Shown here: positions 35,540 to 47,292 of the stretch, one piece after another
How positions within the stretch are numbered: the stretch's first letter is position 1
Layout of the letters: each line of letters starts with the position of its first letter
DNA from: Astragalus membranaceus
Taxonomy: Eukaryota; Streptophyta; Magnoliopsida; Fabales; Fabaceae
Direction: 5' to 3'
Length of the DNA stretch: 64,000 nt
Assembly (NCBI GenBank): GCA_039519185.1
Contig: CM076847.1
Location: 78,219,100 to 78,283,099, forward strand
Translations under genes and position numbers: made by a program
Notes under the pieces: generated by a model
The model's database searches: none
What the model was told of the DNA's origin: nothing
What the model saw: the letters and a program-made list of their open reading frames with translations, nothing else

Positions 35540-36125
35540 CATCAATTCAAAGGTCTCGATTTCTTTGTTCTTTCTTCATCATAAAAAAAAAACCATTCAT
35601 CTTCAAAAAGAGGGAGGATCACAGATTGCTGCAACGTATTTTATTTTCGAGATTTTGTTTTTCCAATTCCGTCCATTCCTAATATACTAGCACCAAGATT
35701 CTAAAAAACTGAAAAATAGATGTGACATACATATTGTTCTTTCTTCATCTTAAAAAAAAACCAGTCATCTTCAAAATGAGGGAGGAATATTGTTCTTTCT
35801 TCATCTTCAAAAAAAAACCACTCATCTTCAAAATGAGCCTAATATACTAGCACCAAGATTCTAAAAAACTGAAAAACAGATGTGACATACATATTGTTCT
35901 TTCTTCATCTTAAAAAAAAAACCATTCATCTTCAAAATGAGGGAGGAATATTGTTCTTTCTTCATCTTAAAAAAACCCATTCATTTTCAAAATGAGGGAG
36001 GAGGGTTCACAGATTGCTGCACCGTATTTTATTTTTGAGATTTTGTTTTTCCAATTCCGTCCATTCCTAATATACTAGCACCAAGATTCTAAAAAACTGA
36101 AAAACAGATGTGACATAACATACCG
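35540..36125. repeat. Complex tandem repeat array
   Basis: Repeated blocks are 'ctagcaccaagattctaaaaaactg' (35688, about 35848, about 36076), 'attgttctttcttcatctt' (five times) and 'ttttgtttttccaattccgtccattcc' (35657 and 36046). It is a mosaic of nested duplications with no protein. Confidence 0.8.
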
Positions 36126-37188
36126 ATGGCCGTTACTTTATTCTAAAATTTATTATATGCGAAATAATTTGTTCGTGAATATTTATCCGACAACATTGAC
36201 CAATTTTATTCAATCTTAATTTATTTTTCTATGAATATATCTCATAAAAAAACAAGCATAAATTTAAATATTTATTTACATATTTCAGTATACAAAAATA
36301 TATATTTTTAGAATTTTATCTTTTAAATTAATTATTTATTATTGTTATTCAAAAATATTTTGTTCTCAATAAAATAGAAAATAACATTTTATATACATGC
36401 AATACACGGGTCGCACACTAATTTTAATATAAAACAGAAAATAGTGAGAATAGAAGGAAGAGAGGGACTAAGCAAGTTAATAAGGAAGAAGAGGTAAATG
36501 AATAATATTTTATAAGGTAGAACGGCTTTGTTATTATGTATCACGTGACAATCATGTTTGCTATCAAGCAACAATATTGTGTATTTCTCTTAAAAGTTGT
36601 TACTAGTTGTCATGTAAACATGCAATTCTAATGTGGTAGTTTTTAAAATAAAAAATAAATGAAGACATAAGGTGACTTGCATGACATTTTAACTAATACG
36701 TAATCCGTGAACATTTTTTATTTTACTAGCCTTTTAAAAAGATACATTGATACGTCATAAAAAAAAATACATCGACAAGTCAAAAACAATTTACCAGAAT
36801 CTTATTAGTATAGAGAACTAAACACTAAGTTGCATATTCTTATGCATTTTGCTGCTGCTCTCTCACTGCCTTAAGACATAGCCGATTCTCACAATTTTGG
36901 TATCCTGAACGAACCAATAAATGGATGCCCTTTTTGTTATTTGAATAACATTCTTGTTGCATTTTTGTTGAAAATCATTAATAATTCGTTCATAATTAAA
37001 GTTTTTTTAAAAATTATTTTCAATAGAAATTAAAGTGAGACTACTTAATTAATCTAATTTGCGACGTTATAGGTTGCAAATAATTTTTTAACAATTTCAA
37101 TTTAGAAAAATATTTTTTTAGAAACATGAATAGTTAATATTATGCTATATATTTGCAACCATGAAACAATTAATTCTGTTCAAAGAAT
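36126..37188. other. AT-rich intergenic, one possible Helitron-like end
   Basis: No gene. The phrase 'tgcaatacacgggtcgcacactaa' at 36398-36421 resembles decayed plant Helitron 3' ends (hairpin arms then CTRR), but the hairpin is imperfect. Confidence 0.3.
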
Positions 37189-37352
37189 TCAATATTATAT
37201 AATTTTTTTTTTGATAAACAATGTTAGTAGGGGTGGAGGAATGTTAGTGTCCGGTAGTTGACCCCGGGACCTCCTTGCACTCTTTTGGTGCACTCATTCG
37301 CTATCCCTTAGCTCGCCAACTGAGCTACCTACTTGGGATCAATATTATATAA
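37189..37352 (-). mobile_element. tRNA-derived SINE with 14-bp target duplication
   Basis: The body is 37203-37338 on the minus strand. A perfect direct repeat TCAATATTATATAA flanks it (37189-37202, 37339-37352). Read on the minus strand, it starts ATCCCAAGTAGG, has an A box (TAGCTCAGTTGG), then GGTCCCGGGGTCAACTACC resembling a B box, and ends TGTTTATCAAAAAAAAAA. This is a complete, probably recent SINE. Confidence 0.85.
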
Positions 37353-37527
37353 CTTGATTTTGATTCGGTTGTTAGAATCTTTCTCTAATGATTTTCAATT
37401 CTTCAAATATATAATTACAAATTGTAATAACATAAAAACTTTATTTAAATATATCTATATACTATAAATAAAAGCACTTTTGGTGCCCTTATAAGTGTTT
37501 TTTTTTTTTGAGATTCCCTTATAAGTG

Positions 37528-37688
<161 letters not shown>

Positions 37689-37875
37689 GATGTTAATAGA
37701 TATATAGCACCTCTTGGAGCCTCAAATGTAGACATGCGATAACTTCACGTATTTGTATTTTACCTGCAGAGACCAAATTTCTTATTTGAATTTTTTATTG
37801 TTTTGATGTTATGAGTTTGTGGAAGCATCAAAATTAAAAACTTTGGAACAAACTGATCACTTAATTATCCTCTCT

Positions 37876-37907
37876 AATCTATATCTATATCTATATCTAT
37901 ATCTATA
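37876..37907. repeat. (ATCTAT)n hexamer repeat
   Basis: Five or so copies of tatatc/atctat occur in tandem. The flanks show nothing further. Confidence 0.8.
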
Positions 37908-38467
37908 ACATTTGACAATGCATCTTCATTAATGCATTCCCAAATGTCATATTCTGGTTAAACAAACATTAATTACATTAGTAAGGTCCCACTTATTATT
38001 AACATTATATACTATTTTTGCTAATAAAGTATTATATAAATGTATAATTTTATATTATGTTTTGTGTCCAACAAAATTCTCAGCCTTGGAAGGTAGTGCT
38101 TCAGATTTTTCTATCAAATGTGCTTTCAAAATTTAGGAATCCGCGGAACAAAATGGTAGATGAGAAAAGTTAATAAATTTTCCTTCACAATTTTCTATCA
38201 AAAAAATAACATTAAAATCTGAAAATGTCATAATATTTCATCTAACTATTTCCATCAAAAAAAATAACGTCATAATATTCCTAATATTTCCTCTAAAATT
38301 AGGAATTCGAATTAATGTGAATTTTGTCAAATTGTTATTGACATTTGAACTCCGGAGCTATATATGTGAAATTTCTCATAATAATTCTTTTGTTATATTT
38401 CTTAAGTGCACATCGTATGTATGATCATTTTTTTTATATCAAATGAAATGCCAAATATTGAATAAAT

Positions 38468-38469
<2 letters not shown>

Positions 38470-38499
<30 letters not shown>
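38470..38499. repeat. (AT)n microsatellite
   Basis: About 14-15 AT dinucleotides in AT-rich intergenic DNA. Confidence 0.9.
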
Positions 38500-38502
<3 letters not shown>

Positions 38503-39593
38503 TTCTATTTTTTATAGACACATTTATATCCCTAACACAAATAAAAATAGAGATATCAGCAGGACGGGATGGGGACAGGAAATATTTTCTCACTTCATGT
38601 CTCCACATCTTATAATACTTCACATCTCTCCACATTGGAGAGTTACCCCTCCCCGTGGGACCCTATTGTTCATAAAAAACATAATAAATAATAAACTAAA
38701 TGCAACATATATGGGAAAATGTATAAAAAACAAAAAATATATCATAAAGTTTAAAGTTATGGTAATAGCTAGGGATGATGTAATAATTTTGGTTTCTTAG
38801 CAATATTAATTTGATAAAATAATATTATATATATTGGTTAGAGTTTCATAATAGTTTTATTAGAAATTGAGACCCCACGAAGTAGGGGTGTAAACCCTCT
38901 CCTGCCTTCACAAGAATTTAGTTCTCTGTCCCCAAACCCCATTGGGAATAATATCCATCTTTAGGTTTTTAAACTTGGACAGTTCCCAGGAGGATTTTTT
39001 TCGTGTATAAGGGAAAATTGACACCTCTAACACCACACATAAATAAACCTTTTGCATAAAAACATTAACTTCTATACATAAATTGACGAACAAAATGTAT
39101 ATTTTTTTCTAACAATTTTCAATAGGATAAATGTACCTGTGCTAACACTCTGGTTGTTAACAAAGCTAATCATAAGTCCAAAACTACATAAAAAAAGGCA
39201 CTCGATGAAACCGATCTAGTCATTCTCATCAATCATCACATATCAATATTCCTTCATGATGAAAACATTTGTCAAAACCATCTTAGACGTAGAGAAGCCT
39301 TCAACATCTTTATACCCTATTATTAGGAAAAAAAAAAGGCTGAATATGATATTAACCAATTTTCCAAAACTAGTACAAATGTTAGTGTTAGAAATATACT
39401 ATCACGCTTAATTACCTCATCCATCCCAAAGTTAACCACCTTTTCTTGCAAGATACCAATTTCTTTACGATTGAACTTGTTGAGCAATGTGATACTTGAT
39501 ATGGTTGATATGGGCTGAATGACTAAATCATCCATCACCAAGAAAGTTACAATATCCATTTCAAATCTCATAACATATAATGTAATAATATAC
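38500..39593. other. Intergenic, no gene seen
   Basis: The stretch holds 'ggacgggatggggac'-type and 'tccccaaaccccattgggaat'-type phrases at 38560-38650 and 38925-38950. These are common plant repeat motifs that I could not classify. Confidence 0.35.
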
Positions 39594-39598
39594 ATTGT

Positions 39599-39965
39599 TG
39601 TTCTGGAGTCAACCAGGGGGTCTCATTAGCAAAACCAGGAGGTGCAGCTAGCAAGTGATATGGATCAGCCCAACCGATTCAGCCCATATCCACCTCATGC
39701 AAGCCCAATATGCTTGGACGGTCAAGATCGACTCTACCCATCCAACGATCCATGAGAGGGCGCGATTTCCTATAAATACAGGCAAACTTTGCCCTTACAA
39801 AGGTTGAATCTCTAATCCTTAGTACCTACACTCTTATATTCTATATACTGACTTGAGCGTCAGAGTGGCTTGCAGGTACCCCCCTCGGGCGCTCACTGAC
39901 CACCTGCCAGGGCAGCAAGAGACCTACCAACAGCAGCTGACCAAAAAGCTGCTCGGTACAGAACA
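39599..39965 (+). repeat. 5' LTR of element B
   Basis: It starts TGTTCTGGAG and ends ACAGAACA. A 'cctataaatacagg' TATA-type stretch lies at about 39769-39782. Confidence 0.9.
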
Positions 39966-39984
39966 TTGGCGACCACAGTGGGAG
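39966..39984 (+). promoter_or_regulatory. Primer-binding-site region of element B
   Basis: ttggcgaccacagtggga, identical to the site in element A, lies immediately after the LTR. Confidence 0.65.
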
Positions 39985-40030
39985 GTTTCTATCTTTCACA
40001 TCATCACTCGAACTTTTCTCTTGCTACTCC

Positions 40031-41206
40031 ATGGCTCCCAGAGGCAGACCCCGGGTTCAGAGCATTGCCATACCCGCACCCTGACCGGAGGGTACCCCCG
40101 AGGGCAACGTCTTGACTATACAGGACGAGGGCATCAGTCGACCTGTCCAGCCCTCTAACGTGAATCAGCTTTTGGACCTCCTGGCCAGTCGTACTCAAGC
40201 TATGTTGGAACAGGAAGCGCGACTGAGGGAGGTTGAAAGGTGGGTGACCGCCCTGCCAGAACAGCCTCCAGTCAGCAGGTTGACAATCCCTCCAACGGTA
40301 GTGACCTCAAGGCGACGCCGGTCCCCACCTCAGAGACGTCATGTGCTTCGCTCTCCCCCCAGGCAACACAGACATTGGGAATCAGGCTCACCCCCAGGGA
40401 CCCATCACCCTCATGACACCCACTCTAGCGCCTCCTCACACGCGTCACCTAACGCTCAGGAGAGGTCAAGGAGCCGGGTTGCCACCCGCAGAAGGCACCA
40501 CCGGGATTCTCCATCGAGGAGATCCCCCGAGCGACACAGGTATCAGGAGCTGGGTTATGAAGACACCTCCCCCCGAAACTCAAGAGGGTTTTCGGAGGAG
40601 GGGCCGTTTACAAGAAGGGTAGACGAATGCCAGATCCCAAGGACCTTGGAAAAGCTGCCAAATCTCAAGATGTACGACGGGACTGGAGATCCGGACGGTC
40701 ATCTGGCACACTTCTCCCTAATGATGCGCTACAGGGGCGCCAGGGAACCCGTCCATTGCAAAATCTTCCCCCTCACTCTCGAGGGCTCCGCATTAGAGTG
40801 GTTCCAAGAGCTGGGGCCGAACTCCATATCCTCATGGGGGCAGCTGGCGAGAATGTTCACGGCTCGTTTCACTGCCTCCCGGCTAAAGCCCAAATCTGAA
40901 GAAGTACTAAGAGCCGTCAGGCAGCGGAACCACGAGACGCTGAGAGAGTACATTGAGCGCTTCAACAAGGAGGCTTCGTGTGTTAGAGGTTTGGAGGACA
41001 AACAAAGGTTGTTTTGGATGAAAGACGGTTTGAGAAAGGGAAGCCCGTTCCAGATTGATGTAGTTATCAATAAGCCCAGGGACCTGGGCGAGTTCCTTCA
41101 AAGATCCCAGAAATACATGAATTATGAAGAGGACGAGATGGCTTACCGCGAGGCAGCCAAGGGGGCGTTGATGAAGACACTCGGGGGGTCCACCAGCAAA
41201 AGGTAA
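40031..41206 (+). pseudogene. gag of element B, one premature stop
   Basis: ATG 40031 opens a frame (MAPRGRPRVQS) halted by TGA at 40082-40084. The same frame then continues without a break to TAA at 41204-41206. It holds a Gln/Glu-rich helical start, an Arg/Ser-rich middle, and the Retrotrans_gag capsid block: MYDGTGDPDGHLAHF, FPLTLEGSALEWF, LREYIERFNKEA, EFLQRSQKYMNYE. Apart from the early stop the coding is intact, consistent with a young insertion. Initiation downstream of the stop might still give a shortened Gag; this is an inference. Confidence 0.9.
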
Positions 41207-41214
41207 CAGGAAGC

Positions 41215-41697
41215 ATGGACCATGAGGGGCGCTCCTGTAAATTTATAAATCGAACCCCCCTCTTCACATCCCGGGCGCAAATTTTAGCTGAATGCGTTAA
41301 CACTGAGTTCAAGAACGTGAAGAGACCAGCGCCTTTGGTGCTGAAAGATGGCCAAAAACCCCCGAGGGGATGGTGCCGCTATCATCAATGCGGAGGCCAC
41401 GACACCAATGGCTGCCAAGCTTTGAAAGACGATATTGAGGAAATGATTCAGAAAGGGAAACTGTCGCAGTACGTAAAAAGGGAGGGGGAACCAAATGGCT
41501 CCCGTAAAAGAGCTCGATCCCCCGCAAAAAGATCCAGGTCCTCGAGGAAGGGAAAGGCCCCAGACGGCGAAGGGGTCAAAAACGACGACAGTACTTCTAC
41601 CGAGAAAGAGGACATCCGAAGGTCCAAAGGAAGGCCAGTGGCCATGGTGATCCACGGAAGAAGCCCCCGTGAAGATTGGGGGTCCGCAAGTCAATGA
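41215..41697 (+). pseudogene. gag zinc-knuckle region of element B (shifted frame)
   Basis: This follows the capsid block in another frame. It carries a C-x2-H-x5-H-x4-C-like pattern (CRYHQCGGHDTNGC), then DDIEEMIQKGKLSQYV and a Lys/Arg/Ser-rich linker, as seen between Gag and protease in related plant elements. The frame change relative to the capsid block means the original polyprotein is broken here. Confidence 0.75.
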
Positions 41698-42461
41698 AAA
41701 GGAAGTGGAAAAAGATCTTGAGCGTTGCATCAACCTCAGCCCCCAAGAAGGGACCTACCCGGCCGACCTTATCCTTCGACGATAATGATTTGCTGTTTGG
41801 AAAACCGAACAAGCACGTCTCGTTGCTCATCACTGCCATTATGGCCAACGTTGAGGTAAGGAAAATCCTGGTCGACCGGGGAAGCGCGGTAGACATCATC
41901 TTTGAAGACTTGCTGCATGCACTGAACATCTCCCCCGACGACCTGAATCCCTACCGAGGGGGAGCTTTAACCAGGTTCAACGGGTCGAAGACTAAACCAC
42001 TAGGCCAACTAGAACTGATGGTCACCTATGGAGACCCCGATAGTAAGCCACCTTTGTTCAGAATTGTGAAAACACCCTTCCTAGTCCTACCATGCAAGTC
42101 GGACCACCAATGCATCATTGGGAGACCCACACTGGGCAAGCTAGAGGCAGTCGCCTCGACAGTTCATCTGAAGATGAAATTCTACAGTTTAGAGGATAAG
42201 GTTGTGACCCTTCAGGCGGACCTGGGAGCAACGCGTAGATATTTCTATATGAGCCCTAAAGACGAAAGAGAAACTACTGAGGTGAGAAAGTCAGGCGGTG
42301 GATCCAGAGAAGAAGCGGAGGTTAAAGTGACTCACTGGGATGCCAGAGGTGATCCGGGCGCCAATGAAGAGGCAGCCAGCGCCATGAGGGCGCCTGGCAG
42401 GGCGCCAATAAAGAAGCAGTCAGCCGTGACTCTGAATAGGAAGCAGAGCATCAGGACCTGA
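41676..42461 (+). pseudogene. Retropepsin-like protease domain of element B
   Basis: A 261-codon frame with retropepsin landmarks: start LSFDDNDLLFGKPNKH, catalytic segment ILVDRGSAVDIIF, and the late segment IIGRPTLGKLEAV. The usual Asp-(Thr/Ser/Gly)-Gly triad reads Asp-Arg-Gly, so activity is doubtful. The tail (about 42355-42405) encodes Ala/Pro/Arg residues from the same GC-rich motif that forms the 44.2-45.3 kb arrays. The frame stops before any reverse transcriptase. Confidence 0.85.
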
Positions 42462-43299
42462 GCCTAGGGCTAGGCCCAGTTGAGAATCTTGTTGTTGAGG
42501 TGCAAATGCGAAATGTAAGCTCGATATGAGTAATTAACGAAGTTCATTTTGCAGTTACAGTTTTCTCACTAAACATTAACACTTGCCCCAAAGAAAATTC
42601 ATTAAGATCAATAAAGAAAAAGGGCCCAAATCCGCAGTTGGGGTGCCTAGTATTTCAAACTGACTTAGGTGGTCACAATCCCTTGGATGAGTTCTATCTA
42701 AGCCGAGTCTTGGTAAAAGGTGTCGGGGGTATTCTTCATGACAAATTGACCCGGTAGGCGTCGGCAACTCAACTGCCTAAAGCAAGCCCAACTTAGCAAC
42801 TATCTTGAAAAAATCCCAAGTACAATAAAGGCGCTCACGCGAAAGCAACTGCAAAGCATGAGACCATGAGGTCTTGGAAAGACGCAAAGATCAAGCAGGC
42901 ATGAGACCACGAGGTCACGAACACCAAGGATATCCACCTACAAGGGCGTTGTCAAGTCTGCAGACCATGACTTCATCTTTGTTTATCCGATGGAGGCTTG
43001 CGAGTATGCGTTGGAACGCCAAGAAGCAGAGCTACAGGAGACGAGATCACCAAAGGAGCAGGAGAGGGAACCAAACAGGAAAGTTGCTGTGATCAGCTGA
43101 CGAAATTAGCAGGCTCGACAATGACACGAGCTGAAAGGGCGACCTCACCTACGAGGGCATCCTAAACGACAACGTCGAGTCAAGACCATCCCTCGAGATA
43201 AACTCAACTTGGGGTACAACGGTGGAACCAAGTCAAATAACCACCAGAGGCACCACTGGGGATCACCATCGAGGAGATCCCCTGACCAATGCAAGTCAA

Positions 43300-43600
43300 C
43301 ATCAAACTCTGCCACGAGGTACGAGGCGGCATCGAAGTCGCAACCTCTGACGGGAGTTAGATTCAGACCGAGATCTAAATAAACTCCCCCAGAGTCACCG
43401 AGAGGGGTGCGAAGTGGCATCGAATATGGTCGCAACCTCTGACGGGAGTTAGATTCAGACCGAGATCTGAATAAACTCCCCCAGAGTCACCGAGAGGGGT
43501 GCGAAGCGGCATCAACAATGGCCGCAACCTCTGACGGGAGTTAAAAGTCAGACCGAGTTCTGATAAACTGCCCCCAGAGTTAACTGTGCCACGAGGCAAT
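43300..43600 (+). repeat. About 92-bp tandem repeat, three copies
   Basis: Units carry 'cgcaacctctgacgggagtta' at 43339, 43430 and 43523, plus 'actcccccagagtcaccgagaggggtgcgaag'. They lie in the 3' non-coding part of element B, the counterpart of the 117-bp array in element A. Confidence 0.85.
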
Positions 43601-44219
43601 AAGAAATTATTCATTCAGATGTACGAGGCAATGACTTGCGCCCGCGACCACCCGGCGCGTGCCTGTTATAACCAAGAGAATCAAGCCTGACAAAGACCAC
43701 ATGATCAAATCGAAAGATGCTCGACTCTAGAACGGCTTCCGGATACAAACACCGAGCATGGCCAATCGCTTTGTCGTAGGCAGCATAGAAGAATCTCCAC
43801 CACTTCATGCTCAATCAGCAAATCATCATCAAAAGAGGTAACGACGAAGCAAGGGAAGCCAGCTTCCTCCAAAGGCACGCTATCACTCGCCATCTCTCAA
43901 CCTGCAGGACAGGGGGCAGAACAAGCAGTTACAAAACAAGAGGTTACAACCCCCTCCCCTGAGGTGGGAGACGTCAACAAAACAATACATGCTCAAAAGA
44001 ACAAAGAAGCTAGAAAGATAAACTGAAAGTTCACACGGAGGTTACCTCAGTAAATCAGAAGCCGCAAAGACCCGCGGGAACGTCAATGGATAATGGTAAG
44101 AGCAACTCCCCTCGGCAACAGGCAAGCCCGGAAAATTCATAGGTAAGAAGGCAGGTTAAGGGCCAGGAGGAACGGCAAAAATAAAACAGAGTGCCAAGCA
44201 CACGTCCACACAAAGCCAG

Positions 44220-45290
44220 CACCCAGGAGGGCGCCAATCAAGGCAGCCAGCGCCCATGAGGGCGCCTGGCAGAGCGCCAGTCAGGAGCAGCCAGCACCTA
44301 GGAGGGCGCCAGGCAGGGCGCCCGTCAAGGCAGCCAGCGCCCATGAGGGTGCCTGGCAGGAGGGCACTGTCAACAACGTAAGTACACGGTAACGAACAAC
44401 AAATACTTACCAGGAAGAAAAGACGTTGAAACAAGTGGAGTCTACTCCTTCCTCCTCCTTAAAGAAAGCGCGCCAATGATGGATTGGTCCCCTACTTTTA
44501 AAATAAGAAAATGTGGACCACAAGACAAATACCCGCCTAATCATAGGAGTTAGCGTTTCACCCAACGCCACGGATCTGGCGAATCGACTTGGCCCATATC
44601 CACGACGTACAAGCCCAGTAAGCCTGTCACCTTAAGACGTGCTCAAAATCACAAAAAAAGACAAGATAAGCAGCGAAAAATAAAGCGAAGTACCAAGTAC
44701 ACGTCTACACAGGTCAACACCCAAGAGTGCGCCTGTCAGGACCAAGAGGGCGCCTGTCAGGACCAGGAGTGCGCCTGTCAGGACCAGGAGGGCGCCTGAC
44801 AGAAGTGACCAGCGCCCATGAGGGCGCCTGTCAGGACCAGGAGGGCGCCTGACAGTAGTAACCAGCGCCCCTGAGGGCGCCTGTCAGTAGCAACCAGCGC
44901 CCCTGAGGGCGCCTGTCAGGACCAAGAGGGCGCCTGACAGTAGCATCCAGCGCCCCTGAGGGCGCTTGTCAGGACCAGGAGGGCGCCTGACAGAAGTGAC
45001 CAGCGCCCATGAGGGCGCCTGTCAGGACCAGGAGGGCGCCTGACAGTAGTAACCAGCGCCCCTGAGGGCGCCTGTCAGTAGCAACCAGCGCCCCTGAGGG
45101 CGCCTGTCAGGACCAAGAGGGCGCCTGACAGTAGCATCCAGCGCCCCTGAGGGCGCCTGTCAGGACCAGGAGGGCGCCTGACAGAAGTGACCAGCGCCCA
45201 TGAGGGCGCCTGTCAGGACCAGGAGGGCGCCTGACAGTAGCAACCAGCGCCCCTGAGGGCGCCTGGCAGGAGTAAGCAGCGCCCAGCAGA
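44220..45290 (+). repeat. GC-rich tandem arrays with 191-bp higher-order unit
   Basis: The core motif is agcgcccatgagggcgcctg with spacer 'tcaggaccaggagg'. A first cluster is at 44220-44360 and the main array is at 44720-45270. A 191-bp higher-order period is seen from 'agcgcccatg' at 44811, 45002 and 45193. The core is nearly palindromic (GCGCCC..GGGCGC), so the RNA could fold strongly. The GC content contrasts sharply with the surrounding AT-rich genome. Confidence 0.9.
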
Positions 45291-45750
45291 GGGGCACCTG
45301 GCAGGGGGCAGTCTGAAAGCAAATCCTTCGCGGCAGGGTGGACAGTACTATGCAGTAAGATGCTCACGAGAGCACCGAACCTTGTCTCGCAAAATCTGCT
45401 CCATGATAAGCCATCCAGCACACGCTAGGAGGGAACGACGCCCAAGGCACCCAAGAGGGCGCCAACCTCAGAGCGCTCGACACAAAGCGACGCCAACACC
45501 AGGATACGTCACCTTAGCTTGGTACCAGGTACAAGAATTACACCGAAGGAGGTGTGAGTCACAGTCGCGACCAAATAATCTCGAACGACCCGTCAAGACA
45601 GACCAAGCAACGCTCAGAAAAAATTTCTCCTATGACAGAACCCGGCCGCTACAAAGGCAGTGTCCCGCATAACCTTACGGAGCCGGCAAACTGCAAAAAA
45701 ACCTTCAAGCCAAGACCATCCTCCGGAATAATCTCGGCTTGGGAGGCATC

Positions 45751-46116
45751 TGTTCTGGAGTTAACCAGGGGGTCTCATTAGCAAAACCAGGAGGTGCAGC
45801 TAGCAAGTGATATGGATCAACCCAACCGATTCAGCCCATATCCACCTCATGCAAGCCCAATATGCTTGGATGGTCAAGATCGACTCTACCCATCCAACGA
45901 TCCACGAGAGGGCGCGATTTCCTATAAATACAGGCAAACTTTGCCCTTACAAAGGTTGAATCTCTAATCCTTAGTACCTACACTCTTATATTCTATATAC
46001 TGACTTGAGCGTCGGAGTGGCTTGCAGGTACCCCCCCGGGCGCTCACTGACCACCTGCCAGGGCAGCAAGAGACCTACCAACAGCAGCTGACCAAAAAGC
46101 TGCTCGGTACTGAACA
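45751..46116 (+). repeat. 3' LTR of element B
   Basis: It is about 98% identical to the 5' LTR, preceded by the purine-rich 'cggcttgggaggcatc'. It ends GAACA before the ATTGT duplication. Confidence 0.9.
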
Positions 46117-46381
46117 ATTGTCCATACAAGTGTATTGAAGATATGTCTCAAATAACAATTCTCAAATAAAGACTACAATCCAAGAACTAATTTTTTTAAT
46201 GGTAATACTACAAATTGTACCCAATTTGGGACATAAAAGAACTAACAAATATATTTAAATACATTCAAATTATACAAGTTTCTAATCCTCTCATGCTCTA
46301 GTCTCAACCTAGACCTATGGTTATTGTGCTCCTCGCATCGTGAAAGATTTACAAGCCATATTTGTGTCACAATTGTTGTCT

Positions 46382-46703
46382 TGACACTACGCCAGAATGC
46401 TAAAAAAATAGCGCACATTTCAACAGTGCTTCCAATAAAGCGCAACTTAAAAGAAAACATGGACCCCCTTTGGTAGCGCTTAGTTTGAAAGCGCTACTCA
46501 AAAGAAAAACACGAAACACTATAGGCAGCGCTTAGTTTGAAAGCGCTCCTTAAAAGAAAAACACGAAACACTATAGGCAGTGCTTAGTTTGAAAGCGCTC
46601 CTTAAAAGAAAAACACGGAGCACCATAGGCAGCGCTTATTTTGAAAACGCTGTCAAAGGCCAAAAAGAAGCGCTCCTAATGGCCTTTTTCTGTAGTAGTG
46701 TGA
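46382..46703. mobile_element. Small CACTA-type non-autonomous element, 316 bp
   Basis: The body is 46385-46700. It starts CACTACGCCAGAA and ends TTCTGTAGTAGTG; a 3-bp duplication TGA flanks it. It is filled with four imperfect copies of a ~55-bp subterminal repeat (aggcagcgcttagtttgaaagcgct). No transposase. Confidence 0.85.
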
Positions 46704-46778
46704 ATATAAAAGGTTTCTTATATTCCTCTGGTGCATTTCCTCAAACCGCTTGAAGGTGTAAACCAAAGTGGCGAAAAG

Positions 46779-47292
46779 TGTGATGCTGACACATATGGAA
46801 TGGAATAAGTTTGTTTGCAGGGCTGCGGGTAAATTTGAGTGTGGGGTTCTGTATATGCTGGCTAGGGACGGGGATGGTTTTTTGTCTAAAGAAGCAGTGA
46901 GAAGATGCTATGATGGGAGTTTATTTAAATAGGACCTTAGGGTATGTTTGGGAGGAGGATTTGGGAGGGTTTTGGAGGGGAGGGATTTGGAGGACTTGGT
47001 CTATTTTTAATATCTATTTGAGATTTTAAAAATTTGAAAGAATAACATGATATATAATGATAAAACATTGTTAATCACATTTCATTTTTGCTTAGAAACG
47101 TTTTATAACTTCCTCAATTTGGAATTGAAAATCAAGTCTCTTCACCTCCCCTCCCCTCTTAAACCCTCCATCCAAACATACCCTTAAGATTTGGGATTGA
47201 TCCATCTGTTGCAATAGCAGCATGTGACTGTTCTTGCATATGTTCATGTAATGTAATCCCTTTCCTAGTAGTGTATGAAAATGACTAGTTTG
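46779..47292 (+). pseudogene. Duplicated fragment of the caleosin last intron/exon and 3' UTR
   Basis: 46779-46809 matches the end of caleosin intron 5. 46810-46930 matches exon 6 (89% or better by eye) but has Trp to Cys and other changes. After 'gggagtttattt' about 117 bp of the exon end and UTR are missing, joined at a short 'taaatagga' homology. The remaining 3' UTR homology (47188-47292) is separated by the 244-bp Tourist-type insertion at 46940-47183. There are no upstream exons, so this is not a functional gene. Confidence 0.9.
46937..47186. mobile_element. PIF/Harbinger (Tourist-like) MITE, 244 bp
   Basis: The body is 46940-47183, with termini GGGTATGTTTGG and CCAAACATACCC and a TTA target duplication on both sides. 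The arms are purine-rich (ggaggggagg). It sits inside the caleosin pseudogene fragment. Confidence 0.88.

Larger units (their letters stand above)
39599..46116 (+). mobile_element. LTR retrotransposon B (gag-protease, lacking RT/integrase), 6.5 kb
   Basis: The LTRs 39599-39965 and 45751-46116 (367 and 366 bp) run TGTTCTGG to GAACA. They are flanked by a perfect 5-bp target duplication ATTGT (39594-39598 and 46117-46121). Only about seven differences are visible between LTRs (about 98% identity), so the insertion is young. The interior has a broken gag, a zinc-knuckle region, a protease domain, then 3.3 kb of non-coding sequence with tandem arrays. There is no reverse transcriptase, RNase H or integrase. 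It is the same family as element A, by shared primer-site region and capsid homology. Confidence 0.92.

Noticed and set aside
41067..41929. Long minus-strand frames across the retrotransposon protease region
   Set aside because: They are antisense to the clearly homologous gag-protease frames.
44156..45421. Minus-strand frames with Gly/Ala/Leu/Pro-rich repeats
   Set aside because: They are translations of the GC-rich tandem arrays of LTR element B with no domain or start context.
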